Assembly: GCA_025927955.1 (NCBI GenBank)
Contig: JAICKK010000017.1
Span: 1-33,777, forward strand
DNA from: Nocardioidaceae bacterium
GTDB taxonomy: Bacteria > Actinomycetota > Actinomycetes > Propionibacteriales > Nocardioidaceae
Length of the DNA: 33,777 bases
Reading direction: 5' to 3'
Part shown: positions 25,697 through 33,777 of the stretch, in pieces
Position numbering within the stretch: the stretch's first letter is position 1
Layout: each line of letters starts with the position of its first letter
Made by a program: the position numbers and the translations under genes
Notes under the pieces: model-generated
What the model was told of the DNA's origin: nothing
Database searches by the model: none
Seen by the model: the letters and a program-made list of their open reading frames with translations, nothing else

Positions 25697-26820
25697 CAGC
25701 CCTCCCCCGCTCCGCGCGCGCCGGTCCCCAGCACGGTCTCGTAGACCCGCACCACCCGCCCGGCCACCGACGACCAGTCGTAGCGGTGGACCGCGAGCGC
25801 CGCGGACCGCTCGAGGGCCGCCCGGCGCCCGGGGTCGTCCAGGAGGGCAGCGAGGTGCCGGCCGAGGTCGGCGACGTCGCCGTTGCCGAACAGGTCCCCG
25901 TGCCGACCGCCGTCGAGCAGCCGGCGGAAGGCGGGCAGGTCGCTGGCGAGCACGGCCGTGCCGGCCGCCATGGCCTCGACCAGGACGATGCCGAAGCTCT
26001 CGGCGCCGGTGTGGGGTGCCACGTAGACGTCGGCGGTGCGCAGCGCGGCGGCCTTCTCGGCGTCGGAGGCCTGGCCCAGGAACAGGACGCGGTCGCGGGC
26101 GGCCTCCGGCACGAGGAGCCGTGCCTCGGCGACGTCCCCGCCGCCAACGACCAGCAGCCGAAGCCCGGGACGGTGCCGGGCCAGCGCGCCGAAGGCCTCC
26201 GCCAGCAGCGCGAAGCCCTTGCGCGGCTCACCGAGACGCCCGACGAACACCACGGTCCCCTCCGGTCCCCGCCACTGCGGCCGTGGCGCCGCCCCGGCGA
26301 AGCGGTCGACGTAGAGGCCGTTGGGGATGACGACCGGCTCGCCGCCGAGGTGGGTGACCTGGGTGTCCCGGGAGTACTCCGAGACCGCGATCCGGGCGCT
26401 GATCTTCTCCAGCGACGGGCGCAGGACGGAGGCGGTCGCGCTCAACGCCCGCGACCGCTGGTGGGCCGAGTGGTAGGTCGCCACCACCGGGCACTCGGCC
26501 GCCCACAGTGCGAGCAGGGAGAGGCTGGGCGTCGCGGGCTCGTGCAGGTGCAGCACGTCGAGGTCGGCGTCCTTGAGCCACCGGCGCGTCCGGGCGGCGA
26601 CGCGCGGGCCGAAGGACATCCGCGCCACGGCCCCGTTGTAGGGCACCGCCACGGTGCGGCCCGCGGGCACGACGTACGACGGGAGGTCGCCGCTCTCGCC
26701 CGGCGCGAGCACGGTCACGTCGTGGCCGAGCGCGAGGAGCGCCTCGGCCAGGTCGCGCACGTGGTTCTGCACCCCCCCGGGGACGTCGAGGGAGTAGGGG
26801 CAGACCATCCCGATCCTCAT
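25696..26820 (-). CDS. pimA: Phosphatidylinositol alpha-mannosyltransferase PimA
   Basis: This 374-residue GT-B glycosyltransferase (family GT4) adds the first mannose from GDP-mannose to phosphatidylinositol on the cytoplasmic face of the membrane. It has [21 protein letters not shown] with the Gly-Gly loop (15-16), TYHSAHQRS (115-123) near the catalytic region, [12 protein letters not shown] and the E-x7-E motif (Glu274 and Glu282 in ESFGIVLVE). ATG 26820 begins 7 bases after the acyltransferase stop. The neighbouring acyltransferase and PI-phosphate synthase supply and modify the same lipid, which supports this over a generic glycosyltransferase call. Confidence 0.92.
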   Translation of the reverse strand: MRIGMVCPYSLDVPGGVQNHVRDLAEALLALGHDVTVLAPGESGDLPSYVVPAGRTVAVPYNGAVARMSFGPRVAARTRRWLKDADLDVLHLHEPATPSLSLLALWAAECPVVATYHSAHQRSRALSATASVLRPSLEKISARIAVSEYSRDTQVTHLGGEPVVIPNGLYVDRFAGAAPRPQWRGPEGTVVFVGRLGEPRKGFALLAEAFGALARHRPGLRLLVVGGGDVAEARLLVPEAARDRVLFLGQASDAEKAAALRTADVYVAPHTGAESFGIVLVEAMAAGTAVLASDLPAFRRLLDGGRHGDLFGNGDVADLGRHLAALLDDPGRRAALERSAALAVHRYDWSSVAGRVVRVYETVLGTGARGAGEG

Positions 26821-26826
26821 GCCCGC

Positions 26827-27747
26827 TCACCCGGTGGGCGGGTCGTCGACGAACACCCGCTGCATCATGTGCCAGTCCTGGGGATGCTCGCGCAGGGCAC
26901 GCGTGAAGGCGTCGGCCACCCCCTGCGTCATCACCTGCAGGCCGTCTTCCCCGTCCGCGTGCGGGACCGCGGGGTGGAAGGTGAGCGTCATCGTCTCGCC
27001 CTCGTAGTGCAGGGTGACGGGAACCAGCGGCGCCCCGGTGCGGCGGGCCAGCAGCGCCGGGCCCCGTGGCAGCCGCGCCGCGGCGTCGCAGAGGCGCACC
27101 TCGACGCCGGTCCGCGTCAGGTCGCGGTCGGCGAGCAGGCACACCAGCCCGCCCGCGCGCACCCAGCCCTCGAGCCGGGGGAAGGCCGCCTCACCCCCGC
27201 TCAGCGGCAGGATCGTCATGCCCAGCGTGCGCCGGTAGGCGACGAACTCGTCGTAGAGGCGCTCGGGTCGCAGCCGCTCGGCGACCGTCCACAGCGGGGA
27301 GACCTCGGCGCACGCCCAGGCGCCGGCCCAGTCCCAGTTGGCCATGTGCGGCAGCGGCACGACGACGCCGCGGCCGAGCGCGAGCGCCTCGCGCACCAGG
27401 TGCTCGTCGACCGTCCTGGTCCGTCGTACCAGGTCGGCGAGCGGCCACGACGGGAGCCGGAAGGTCTCGCACCAGTAGCGCAGGTAGGAGCGCACCGCCT
27501 CCCGGGTGAGGTCCTCCAGGTCGGCGTCGGACAGGTCGGGGCGGACGCGACGCAGGTTCGCCCGCAGCCGCCGCACCCCGGCCCCCCGGCGGCGGTAGAC
27601 CTCGTCGCCGACCCTGCGGAAGAGCGCCTGCGCCCGCCGTTCGGGGAGCAGCCGGACCACCCGCCATCCCGAGAGGTAGCCGGCGGCGGTCGCGTGCGCC
27701 GCCGCGGAGTCGGCCGCGGACCTCGCGCCGGCGAGCAGGCGCGGCAT
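26827..27747 (-). CDS. Phosphatidylinositol mannoside acyltransferase (PatA-like)
   Basis: This protein of about 306 residues belongs to the LpxL/HtrB-like acyltransferases. The catalytic H-x4-D motif is HMANWD (His134 to Asp139), followed by PLWTVAERLRPERLYDEFVAYRRTLGM and an AGGLVCLLADRD segment typical of the family. In mycobacteria the gene between pgsA and pimA (Rv2611c, PatA) acylates the mannose of PIM1 and PIM2, and the position here is the same. ATG 27747 shares one base with the upstream gene's stop (TGATG). Sequence identity to PatA cannot be measured here, so the substrate comes from context. Confidence 0.9.
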   Translation of the reverse strand: MPRLLAGARSAADSAAAHATAAGYLSGWRVVRLLPERRAQALFRRVGDEVYRRRGAGVRRLRANLRRVRPDLSDADLEDLTREAVRSYLRYWCETFRLPSWPLADLVRRTRTVDEHLVREALALGRGVVVPLPHMANWDWAGAWACAEVSPLWTVAERLRPERLYDEFVAYRRTLGMTILPLSGGEAAFPRLEGWVRAGGLVCLLADRDLTRTGVEVRLCDAAARLPRGPALLARRTGAPLVPVTLHYEGETMTLTFHPAVPHADGEDGLQVMTQGVADAFTRALREHPQDWHMMQRVFVDDPPTG

Positions 27748-28355
27748 CAGACGGCTGCTTTGGCCTGGCCCCGCACCAGCATCACCCGCTGCACGACCGT
27801 GATGGTGCTGGCCACCGCCAGCACGCCCAAGGTCACCGGGATGAGGACGAAGAGGTTGAAGATGTCGGCCAGGCCGGTCATCACCAGGATGGCGACCAGC
27901 CGGTCCGCCCGTTCGGCGATGCCGCCCTTGGCCTGCATGCCCAGTGACTCCGCGCGGGCCCGCGCGTAGGAGGTGACCGAGCCCATCACCAGGCAGTACA
28001 GCGCCAGCGCGGTCAGCGCGTGGGAGTCGCCGGGGCCGACGTAGTACATCGCCAGGCCGGAGAAGATCGCCGCGTCCCCGAAGCGGTCGAGCGTGGAGTC
28101 CAGGAACGCCCCCCACGGCGACGACCTGCCGCTGAGCCGCGCCATGTGCCCGTCCACGAGGTCGGAGAAGACGAAGGCGGTGATGACCAGCACACCGACG
28201 AGCAGCTGCCCCCGGGGGAAGAACACCAGCGCGCCCGCGCACACGCCGATGGTGCCCACCAGCGTGACCGCGTCGGGACTGACACCCCATCGCAGCAGCA
28301 GGCGGGCGAGCGGGGAGAAGACCTTCGTCCAGAAGGCGCGGAAACGTTCCAGCAT
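27747..28355 (-). CDS. pgsA: Phosphatidylinositol phosphate synthase (CDP-alcohol phosphatidyltransferase)
   Basis: This 202-residue integral membrane enzyme has about six helices and the complete CDP-alcohol phosphotransferase motif: Asp65, Asp68-Gly69, Ala72-Arg73, Gly82, Asp86 and Asp90. In actinobacteria the enzyme at this locus joins CDP-diacylglycerol with inositol 1-phosphate to give PI-phosphate, the precursor of the lipid mannosylated by PimA. The specificity is inferred from the operon. ATG 28355 lies 9 bases after a TAGCCT hexamer (28370-28365), so a local, nearly leaderless promoter is possible. Otherwise it is read from thrS and the HIT gene. Confidence 0.92.
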   Translation of the reverse strand: MLERFRAFWTKVFSPLARLLLRWGVSPDAVTLVGTIGVCAGALVFFPRGQLLVGVLVITAFVFSDLVDGHMARLSGRSSPWGAFLDSTLDRFGDAAIFSGLAMYYVGPGDSHALTALALYCLVMGSVTSYARARAESLGMQAKGGIAERADRLVAILVMTGLADIFNLFVLIPVTLGVLAVASTITVVQRVMLVRGQAKAAV

Positions 28356-28387
28356 GGCAGCAGCAGGCTACCGGCCGCGGTGGCCGG

Positions 28388-28939
28388 TCAGCCCCAGGCG
28401 TCGGCCAGCAGGGAGCGGGTGTCGGTCAGCAGCTGCACGAGCACGCGGGTGCGCCCGATGATGGGCATGAAGTTCTGGTCGCCGCCCCACCGGGGTACGA
28501 CGTGCTGGTGCAGGTGCGCGGCGATGCCGGCGCCGGCGATCGTGCCCTGGTTCATGCCGACGTTGAACCCGTGCGCGCCGCTCACCTCCCGGACCGTGCG
28601 CATCGCGGTCTTCGTGAAGGCCGCCAGCTCGGCGGTCTCGGCGTCGTCGAGCTCGGTGTAGTCCGCGACGTGCCGGTAGGGGCAGACCATCAGGTGGCCG
28701 GGACTGTAGGGGTAGAGGTTGAGCACCACGAACGTCGCCTCGCCGCGGTGCACGACCAGCCCCTCCTCGTCGCCGAGGTGAGGGATGCGGCACAGGGGGC
28801 ACTCGCCCGACGACGCGTCGAGCGGCTTGTTCTCGCCGCGGATGTAGGCCATCCGGTGCGGGGTCCACAGCCTCTCGAGCTCGTCGGGGACCCCGGCCCC
28901 GTCCTGCCTCAGCGTCGGCTCGTCCACGGGTGCCTCCAT
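28388..28939 (-). CDS. HIT-family protein, probable Ap4A phosphorylase/hydrolase
   Basis: This protein of about 183 residues carries the histidine triad HLHQHVV (His142, His144, His146), and LYPYSPGHLMVCPYRHV and GFNVGMNQGTIAG are typical of the family. The M. tuberculosis gene in this position (Rv2613c) encodes an Ap4A phosphorylase, and the match to its PRWGGDxNF region supports the same activity. A CPLC pair (47-50) and His88-His90 could bind zinc. ATG 28939 has AGGTGAG 7 bases upstream. GTG 28951, overlapping the thrS stop (GTGA) and adding four residues, is an equally possible start. Confidence 0.9.
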   Translation of the reverse strand: MEAPVDEPTLRQDGAGVPDELERLWTPHRMAYIRGENKPLDASSGECPLCRIPHLGDEEGLVVHRGEATFVVLNLYPYSPGHLMVCPYRHVADYTELDDAETAELAAFTKTAMRTVREVSGAHGFNVGMNQGTIAGAGIAAHLHQHVVPRWGGDQNFMPIIGRTRVLVQLLTDTRSLLADAWG

Positions 28940-28947
28940 CGGGGCGC

Positions 28948-30963
28948 TCACACCTGCACCCGGCGCCGTACGGCGTCCACGACGCGCTCGATGGCGTCGT
29001 CGACGGACACGCCGTTGTCCTGGTCGCCGCTGCGGTAGCGGAAGGAGACCGCGCCCTCCTCCACGTCCCGGTCCCCCGCGATCAGCATGAACGGGACCTT
29101 CTGGAGCTGGGCGTTGCGGATCTTCTTCTGCATCCGGTCGTCGGAGTCGTCGACCTCGACGCGGATGCCGCGCTCGGCGAGCCGGCCGGCCACCTCGCGC
29201 AGGTAGTCGTGGTGCCGCTCCGCGATCGGGATCGCCTGGACCTGCACCGGAGCAAGCCAGGGTGGGAAGGCGCCGGCGTAGTGCTCGGTGAGCACGCCGA
29301 TGAAGCGCTCGATCGAGCCGAACTTCGCGGAGTGGATCATCACCGGCTGCTGGCGCGACCCGTCGGCGGCCTGGTACTCCAGCCCGAAGCCCTTCGGCTG
29401 GTTGAAGTCGTACTGGATCGTCGACATCTGCCACGTCCGCCCGATGGCGTCGCGGCACTGCACGGAGATCTTCGGCCCGTAGTAGGCGGCGCCGCCGGGG
29501 TCGGGCACCAGCTCGAGCCCCGAGTCGGTGGCCACCTGCTCGAGAACGGCGGTCGCGCTCGCCCAGTCCTCGTCGGAGCCGACGAACTTGTCCGGCTTCG
29601 AGTCGTCGCGGGTCGAGAGCTCGAGGTAGTAGTCGTCGAGCCCGAAGTCACGGAAGAGGCCGAGGCAGAACTCCAGAAGGTGCTTGACCTCCCCTGGTGC
29701 CTGCTCGGGGGTGACGTAGGAGTGGGAGTCGTCCTGGGTCATCCCGCGCACCCGCGTCAGCCCGTGGACGACCCCGGACTTCTCGAAGCGGTAGACCGAC
29801 CCGAACTCGAACAGGCGCAGCGGCAGCTCCCGGTAGGACCTGCCGCGCGAGCGGAAGATCAGGTTGTGCATGGGGCAGTTCATCGCCTTGAGGTAGTAGT
29901 CCGCGCCCTCCATCTGCATCGGCGGGAACATGCTGTCGGCGTAGTACGGCAGGTGCCCCGAGGTGTGGAACAGCCCCTCCTTGGAGATGTGCGGGGTGCC
30001 GACGTACTCGAAGCCCTCCTCGATGTGCCGGCGGCGGACGTAGTCCTCCATCTCGCGCTTGATCACCCCGCCCCTGGGGTGGAAGACCGCGAGACCGGAG
30101 CCGAGCTCGTCGGGGAAGCTGAACAGGTCGAGCTCCCGGCCGAGCCTGCGGTGGTCGCGCCGCTCGGCCTCCTCGATGCGGTACAGGTGCTCGGCGAGGG
30201 CCTCCTTGGACTCCCAGGCGGTGCCGTAGATCCGTTGGAGCTGCTTGTTCCTCTCGTCGCCGCGCCAGTACGCCGCGGCGCTGCGCATCAGCTTGAACGC
30301 CGGGATGCGCTTGGTCGTCGGCAGGTGCGGCCCGCGGCAGAGGTCCTTCCAGGCCAGCGACCCGTCGCGGCGGAGGTTGTCGTAGATGGTGAGCTCACCG
30401 GCACCGACCTCGACGCTCGCGCCCTCGGCCGCCTCGGCGACGGCCTCGGTGCCGCCGGGGCCGCCGGTGCCGCCCTTGAGGCCGATCAGCTCGACCTTGT
30501 ACGGCTCCTCGGCCAGCTCGCTGAGCGCCTCCCCGTCGGAGACCGGGCGGCGGGAGAACCGCTGGCCCTCCTTGACGATCCTGCGCATGCGCGTCTCGAT
30601 CTGCTCGAGGTCCGCAGGGGTGAACGGCTCGGCGACGTCGAAGTCGTAGTAGAAGCCGTCGGTGATCGGTGGGCCGATCCCGAGCTTCGCCTCCGGGTGC
30701 AGCTCCTGCACCGCCTGCGCCATGACGTGCGCGGTGGAGTGGCGCAGGATCGCCCGCCCGTCGGGACTGTCGATGGCCACCCCGCTGACCCGGTCACCGT
30801 CCTGCACGACGTAGGCGAGGTCGCGCAGCGTCTCGTTGACCCGCGCGGCGATGATGGTGGGGTCGTCGCGAAAGAGCTCCCAGGCCTGCGTGCCGGTCGC
30901 CACCGTGCGCTCGGCCACCTCGCCGGCATCGCCTGCGTCTGGGACGGTGGTGATCTCGGGCAC
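28948..30963 (-). CDS. thrS: Threonyl-tRNA synthetase
   Basis: This class II synthetase of about 671 residues charges tRNA-Thr and edits Ser-tRNA-Thr. The N-terminal TGS-like region ends near residue 65. The editing domain carries HSTAHV (His75, His79) and YYDF. The catalytic core has [25 protein letters not shown] and a zinc-binding cysteine in MNCPMHN (about 362), and the C-terminal anticodon-binding domain ends the protein. GTG 30963 follows GTGGAGA; in-frame codons further upstream are not protein-like. It heads the run to pimA through a 4-base overlap or short gap with the HIT gene. A weak TAGCAT -10 candidate lies at 31045-31040. Confidence 0.95.
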   Translation of the reverse strand: MPEITTVPDAGDAGEVAERTVATGTQAWELFRDDPTIIAARVNETLRDLAYVVQDGDRVSGVAIDSPDGRAILRHSTAHVMAQAVQELHPEAKLGIGPPITDGFYYDFDVAEPFTPADLEQIETRMRRIVKEGQRFSRRPVSDGEALSELAEEPYKVELIGLKGGTGGPGGTEAVAEAAEGASVEVGAGELTIYDNLRRDGSLAWKDLCRGPHLPTTKRIPAFKLMRSAAAYWRGDERNKQLQRIYGTAWESKEALAEHLYRIEEAERRDHRRLGRELDLFSFPDELGSGLAVFHPRGGVIKREMEDYVRRRHIEEGFEYVGTPHISKEGLFHTSGHLPYYADSMFPPMQMEGADYYLKAMNCPMHNLIFRSRGRSYRELPLRLFEFGSVYRFEKSGVVHGLTRVRGMTQDDSHSYVTPEQAPGEVKHLLEFCLGLFRDFGLDDYYLELSTRDDSKPDKFVGSDEDWASATAVLEQVATDSGLELVPDPGGAAYYGPKISVQCRDAIGRTWQMSTIQYDFNQPKGFGLEYQAADGSRQQPVMIHSAKFGSIERFIGVLTEHYAGAFPPWLAPVQVQAIPIAERHHDYLREVAGRLAERGIRVEVDDSDDRMQKKIRNAQLQKVPFMLIAGDRDVEEGAVSFRYRSGDQDNGVSVDDAIERVVDAVRRRVQV

Positions 30964-31313
30964 GGAAGTCTCCACTCGTGGCTGCTCGCTGCTGCACGGG
31001 CGGCCACCCGCGTGCACGGGCGGCCGGTCGGTCGTCCCGATGCTATCCGTGGCCATCGCGCCCGCATCCCGGGGCGCCGGGGCTCGTCCCGGCACGACGA
31101 GACCGCCGCCGCAAGACCCCGTTCGGACCACTCCTGCTGACCCGGAAGGGGGCGGCGACGCCGTCCACACGGGCCGCTGCGACGGGCCCCCGGGCGCGGT
31201 ATCGTCCGCCCAAGTGAGAGCGTCGGCGGCGCTGGGGGGCCATCGATCGAAGCCACGCTCGATCAGGACCGCCCCCAAGCCACGGCTGCGGGGGCGGTTC
31301 GCTGTGCGCGGGG
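30964..31313. other. Non-coding stretch between thrS and tRNA-Val
   Basis: These 350 bp hold no gene I can support. They contain a direct repeat GCACGGGCGGCC (30994-31005 and 31014-31025), a weak TAGCAT -10 candidate for thrS (31040-31045) and the hairpin after tRNA-Val. I looked for a T-box leader before thrS (conserved GGTGG-ACCGCG antiterminator) and found none. The long frames crossing this stretch are by-products of GC content. Confidence 0.6.
31268..31298 (-). terminator. Hairpin downstream of tRNA-Val
   Basis: ACCGCCCCC (31268-31276) pairs exactly with GGGGGCGGT (31290-31298), and a nested AGCC-ac-GGCT lies in the loop. It begins 15 bases past the 3-prime end of the tRNA on its strand. 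No U-run follows, so it is terminator-like rather than a classic terminator. Confidence 0.6.
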
Positions 31314-31385
31314 TGGGCGATACTGGGTTCGAACCAGTGACCTCTTCGGTGTGAACGAAGCGCGCTACCACTGCGCCAATCGCCC
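31314..31385 (-). tRNA. tRNA-Val (anticodon CAC)
   Basis: The minus strand folds as a complete 72-nt cloverleaf. The acceptor arms are GGGCGAT and ATCGCCC, the D stem GCGC/GCGC, and the anticodon stem CTTCG/CGAAG with loop TTCACAC, which gives anticodon CAC (reads GUG). The T arm is ACTGG-TTCGAAC-CCAGT. The discriminator is A, and the CCA end is not encoded. Confidence 0.96.
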
Positions 31386-31430
31386 GCGCCCGTCGTACGG
31401 GCGGTGAGACCCCCGACAGGTTTCGCGGCA

Positions 31431-31460
31431 AGGCTAGCGCATCGGCCGCGGTGGTCCGAA
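31431..31460 (-). promoter_or_regulatory. Candidate tRNA-Val promoter
   Basis: TTCGGA (31460-31455, minus strand) and TAGCCT (31436-31431) are 18 bases apart and 45 bases before the tRNA 5-prime end. The -10 hexamer fits TANNNT. The -35 is weak, so this is a candidate only. Confidence 0.4.
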
Positions 31461-31546
31461 CGCGGCCCGCGACGGCGCTCCCGCCCTCGTACGGTCGTCG
31501 CCTAAGCGCAGCAAACCGGACATGTCAACCCCCAGAGCGCACTTGG

Positions 31547-31582
31547 CGGGAAAAAACTTGTAGAGATCTGTTTCATTTCCCG
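31547..31582. promoter_or_regulatory. AT-rich inverted repeat upstream of the SsgA-like gene
   Basis: CGGGAAA (31547-31553) and TTTCCCG (31576-31582) are exact inverted repeats 22 bases apart, in the most AT-rich stretch of this region (AAAAAACTTGTAGAGATCTG). It ends 70 bases before the SsgA-like ATG. It may be a regulator site and may contain the promoter, but I cannot place -35 and -10 hexamers with confidence. Confidence 0.4.
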
Positions 31583-31652
31583 TCATGCGGCCACCTCAAG
31601 ATCGTCTCCTTGTCACGTCCGGAGGGGACGACCTGGGAGGAAGGCAACACAG

Positions 31653-32093
31653 ATGGACTTCTCGATGAACACGGCGCCACTGACGGTGACGCAACCGGTC
31701 ACGCTGGAGCTGATCGACCCGACCGGCGCCGTGACGCCGATCGAAGCGGAGCTGCACTACGACCCGGCCGACCCGTACGCCGTGACGACGGTCTTCATGA
31801 CCGGGTCGAGCCAGGTGCGCTGGACGTTCGGCCGCGACCTGCTCAGCGAGGGCCTCTACGAGCCGTCCGGGGACGGGGACGTGCACGTGTGGCCGTGCCT
31901 GGACTCCGACGGCCACGCGGTGGTGATCATCGAGCTGTGCTCGCCCGACGGCGAGGCGCTGGTCCAGGCCCGCACCGGCGACCTGAGCACGTTCGTGGAC
32001 CGCATGAGCGCCGCCGTGGCGCCGGGCACCGAGACCGCGCACCTCGACATCGACGCCGCGATCACCGCGATCTTCAGCGCCGAGACCGCCTGA
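31653..32093 (+). CDS. SsgA-like (SALP family) cell division/sporulation protein
   Basis: This 146-residue cytoplasmic protein is of the actinobacterial SsgA/SsgB family, whose best-known member SsgB recruits FtsZ during sporulation-specific septation in Streptomyces. ELHYDPADPYAVTTVF, VRWTFGRDLLSEGLYEPSGDGDVHVWP and CSPDGEALVQA follow the family consensus closely, and the length is normal. GGAGGAAGG lies about 13 bases upstream of the ATG. It resembles SsgB more than SsgA by eye, but no symbol is given without alignment. The family is sometimes found outside sporulating genera. A CGNR regulator follows on the same strand. Confidence 0.93.
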   Translation: MDFSMNTAPLTVTQPVTLELIDPTGAVTPIEAELHYDPADPYAVTTVFMTGSSQVRWTFGRDLLSEGLYEPSGDGDVHVWPCLDSDGHAVVIIELCSPDGEALVQARTGDLSTFVDRMSAAVAPGTETAHLDIDAAITAIFSAETA

Positions 32094-32213
32094 CCCTCGC
32101 TGGGGCGCTGCACGCGCTCCCCACGGGCGTCTGGCTAGGGTTGGCTGGGAGGACCAATCCCCGTGTCGGTTCGCCCCGACGCGCGACCGCGGCACTGCCC
32201 GCAGGGAGCCGCC

Positions 32214-32771
32214 GTGCTGTTCAGTCACGACATCGTGCGCTCGCTCGACTGCGTCGTCGACCTGGTGAACACCTCGCCGACGCAGGACGGCGTCGAGCAG
32301 CTCACCGACCTTCACGCCCTGTCGGCCTTCGTGTCGCGACACGCCGTCAGCGAGGTCGGCGAGCTGGCCGGTCGCGACCTCGACGAGGTACGCGGCCTGA
32401 GGACGGCGATCTGCGGAGTCGTCGACGCGCCCGACGACCGGGGCGCCGCGGTCGCGGTGAACGCACTGGTCTCCCGCGCCGCGGTGAGCCCCCGGCTCAC
32501 CGACCACGACGGGTACGGGTGGCACCTGCACTACTTCGCACCTGGCGCCTCGCTGGCCGAGCACCTCACCGTCGACTGCGGGATGGCACTGGCGCACGTG
32601 GTGGCCGCCGGGGAGCGGGAGCGGCTGCGGCGCTGCGAGGCGCCCGACTGCGAGCAGGCCCTGGTCGACCTCTCCCGGAACCGCTCCAAGAGGTACTGCG
32701 ACGCCCGCACCTGCGGCAACCGGCTCCACGTCGCGGCCTACCGCGAGCGTCGACGGGCCGCGTCCGTCTGA
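32214..32771 (+). CDS. CGNR zinc-finger / ABATE-domain transcriptional regulator
   Basis: This protein of about 185 residues has the N-terminal ABATE domain (SHDIVRSLDCVVDLVNT) and a C-terminal treble-clef-like zinc finger with Cys141, Cys146, Cys162 and Cys167, the last beginning the CGNR motif (167-170), followed by a basic helix (YRERRR). The family is annotated as putative stress-responsive DNA-binding regulators, with little experimental work. GTG 32214 has AGGGAG just upstream. An in-frame GTG 32163 would add 17 residues without a good site. It follows the SsgA-like gene by 120 bp, with a weak GC hairpin near 32102-32122. Its targets are unknown. Confidence 0.9.
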   Translation: MLFSHDIVRSLDCVVDLVNTSPTQDGVEQLTDLHALSAFVSRHAVSEVGELAGRDLDEVRGLRTAICGVVDAPDDRGAAVAVNALVSRAAVSPRLTDHDGYGWHLHYFAPGASLAEHLTVDCGMALAHVVAAGERERLRRCEAPDCEQALVDLSRNRSKRYCDARTCGNRLHVAAYRERRRAASV

Positions 32772-32774
32772 GCC

Positions 32775-33605
32775 TCAGGGATCGGCTGCCTCGGCCTCCC
32801 GCGCCGCCCACACCCGCTGGCACTGCGTGGTGACCGGTCCCGGCGCCGCCAGCGCCCGGTCATCGCAGCGGGCGACCGGCTGCACGTCGCGCGTGGTGGA
32901 CACCAGGAACACCTCCTCGGCCTCATGGAGCACCTCGACGGGCTCGTCGGTCTCGCACCCGCCGTACCATTCCAGGAGCAGGGCCCGGCTGACGCCGGCC
33001 AGGCATCCCGAGGCCAGGCTCGGCGTCCGCAGCTCTCCGGCCACGACGTAGAAGACGTTCGACCCGGTCCCCTCGCACAGGTGGCCGGCCAGGTTCGCGA
33101 ACAGCGCCTCTCCGGCTCCACGCTCGGCGGCGTAGGCGAGGGCGAGCACGTTCTCGGCGTAGGAGGTGCTCTTCAGCCCCGCCAGCGCACCTCGCTCGTT
33201 GCGCGGCCACGGGACCGTGACCACGGACGTGGTGGCACTCGCGCGGGCCAGGGCGTCGGCCACCACCACGAGCGTGGGATCCACGGCGCCCTCCCCGCGG
33301 CGCGCGGAGCCCAACGGCGAGGGACCCGCGGTGTAGGTGATCCTGAGCTTGCCGAGAGGCGGCTGTGCGCCGGCGAGCACCTCCGCCACCGCCCGGCGCA
33401 CGGCGTCCAGGTCCGGCGGCGGGAGCCCGAGGCCGGCCGCCGACCGAGCGAGCCGGTCGAGGTGACGGGTCAGCGCGAACGGTTGCCCCGACACCACCTT
33501 GAGCGCCTCGAACGCGCCGTCGCCGACGGTCACCCCGTGGTCCGCCACGCTGAGCGCCGGTCCCTGGGGGTCCTCCAGCAGACTGCCGTTGACCCACGCA
33601 CGCAT
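32775..33605 (-). CDS. Class IV aminotransferase (aminodeoxychorismate lyase-like)
   Basis: This 276-residue PLP enzyme belongs to the fold-type IV family that includes 4-amino-4-deoxychorismate lyase, D-amino-acid and branched-chain aminotransferases. ADHGVTVGDGAFEALKV is the family N-terminal motif. Lys145 (LAGLKSTSYAENV) is the PLP lysine and Glu178 (LCEGTGSNVFYV) the cofactor-contacting glutamate. No pab genes are nearby, so lyase and transaminase cannot be told apart; lyase is the commoner annotation for this length. ATG 33605 is chosen over longer frames. A TAGGGT hexamer 7 bases upstream suggests a leaderless message. Its stop is 3 bp from the convergent CGNR gene's end. Confidence 0.9.
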   Translation of the reverse strand: MRAWVNGSLLEDPQGPALSVADHGVTVGDGAFEALKVVSGQPFALTRHLDRLARSAAGLGLPPPDLDAVRRAVAEVLAGAQPPLGKLRITYTAGPSPLGSARRGEGAVDPTLVVVADALARASATTSVVTVPWPRNERGALAGLKSTSYAENVLALAYAAERGAGEALFANLAGHLCEGTGSNVFYVVAGELRTPSLASGCLAGVSRALLLEWYGGCETDEPVEVLHEAEEVFLVSTTRDVQPVARCDDRALAAPGPVTTQCQRVWAAREAEAADP

Positions 33606-33612
33606 GACCTCG

Positions 33613-33618
33613 ACCCTA
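33613..33618 (-). promoter_or_regulatory. Candidate -10 element, leaderless aminotransferase transcript
   Basis: TAGGGT on the minus strand ends 7 bases before ATG 33605, so transcription would start at or beside the start codon. The same geometry is seen at rarA. No -35 is evident. Confidence 0.4.
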
Positions 33619-33653
33619 GTTCTGGCCCGGTGCGGCGCGCGCGGACCCCCGAA

Positions 33654-33682
33654 TTGGCCATCTGGACGTTGTCCGATAAAGT
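33654..33682 (+). promoter_or_regulatory. Candidate tRNA-Gly promoter
   Basis: TTGGCC (33654-33659) and TAAAGT (33677-33682) are 17 bases apart and about 44 bases before the tRNA start. The -10 fits TANNNT and lies in a locally AT-richer stretch. Confidence 0.45.
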
Positions 33683-33725
33683 TCACACGCACTCCGGGTC
33701 GGGGGTACTCGTGCCGGTGTGACAA

Positions 33726-33777
33726 GCGGACGTAGCTCAGTTGGTAGAGCGCAACCTTGCCAAGGTTGAGGTCGCGA
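33726..33777 (+). tRNA. tRNA-Gly (anticodon GCC), 3-prime part beyond window
   Basis: The acceptor arm begins GCGGACG. D stem GCTC/GAGC, anticodon stem CAACC/GGTTG with loop TTGCCAA (anticodon GCC, reading GGC and GGT) and the start of the variable region are present. The T arm and 3-prime acceptor strand are cut off by the window edge. Confidence 0.92.

Noticed and set aside
24739-27969. 1076-codon open frame on the plus strand opposite pdxS, the LemA-like gene, pimA and the acyltransferase
   Set aside because: It is antisense to well-recognised genes, its product is low-complexity Arg/Pro/Gly-rich, and long antisense frames are expected at this GC content.
30964-31267. T-box or other tRNA-sensing leader before thrS
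   Set aside because: No conserved antiterminator bulge sequence or specifier-loop arrangement could be found on the minus strand.
31314-31400. Possible integration site (att) at tRNA-Val
   Set aside because: No integrase, no repeated tRNA 3-prime end and no foreign-looking genes nearby.

Overview
The window is a high-GC actinobacterial chromosome segment made mostly of core genes. Phosphatidylinositol-mannoside genes, one long Rel protein, TANNNT-type promoters, GTG and TTG starts and an SsgA-like protein all point to Actinobacteria. The order thrS, HIT, PI-phosphate synthase, acyltransferase, pimA, pdxS, pdxT, yebC, ruvCAB, yajC-secDF, apt, rel, hisS, aspS, rarA is also that of the Mycobacterium tuberculosis Rv2614c-Rv2559c region, as I recall it. 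The SsgA-like protein and the intergenic palindromic repeats suggest Nocardioidaceae (Nocardioides-like). That placement is inference, not shown.

Layout. Positions 1-91 hold the edge of an IS3-family element (first 14 codons of OrfA on the minus strand). It abuts an array of palindromic repeats (92-407) lying just past rarA. From 421 to 11845 the genes lie on the minus strand: rarA, a peptide-type ABC transporter (lipoprotein, two ATPases, two permeases), aspS, hisS and a metallo-hydrolase. A DUF349 gene (12013-13479) runs the other way and converges on rel. The 219-bp gap between them holds overlapping palindromes and a 32-bp tandem repeat. From 13699 to 30963 everything is again on the minus strand: rel, apt, secF, secD, yajC, ruvB, ruvA, ruvC, yebC, pdxT, pdxS, a LemA-like membrane protein, pimA, an acyltransferase, PI-phosphate synthase, a HIT protein and thrS. 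Past a tRNA-Val come an SsgA-like protein and a CGNR zinc-finger regulator (plus strand), a class IV aminotransferase (minus) and the start of a tRNA-Gly.

How the genes work together. Many neighbours overlap by 1 or 4 bases (ATGA, GTGA, TGATG), implying translational coupling in ruvCAB, secDF-apt, pdxST, the PI-mannoside cluster and the transporter. A LexA-type operator sits just downstream of a -10 element before ruvC, so ruvCAB is very likely SOS-controlled. The lipoprotein gene is separated from the rest of the transporter operon by a strong hairpin that pairs fully only in the transcribed strand.

I see no clear new defence, mobile or biosynthetic system. The most useful leads are the palindromic repeat array with an IS at its edge, the CCTTG/CAAGG half-sites at the yajC-secDF promoter, the palindrome at the putative rel promoter, the membrane-anchored LemA-like protein in the PI-mannoside operon, and the AT-rich inverted repeat upstream of the SsgA-like gene.
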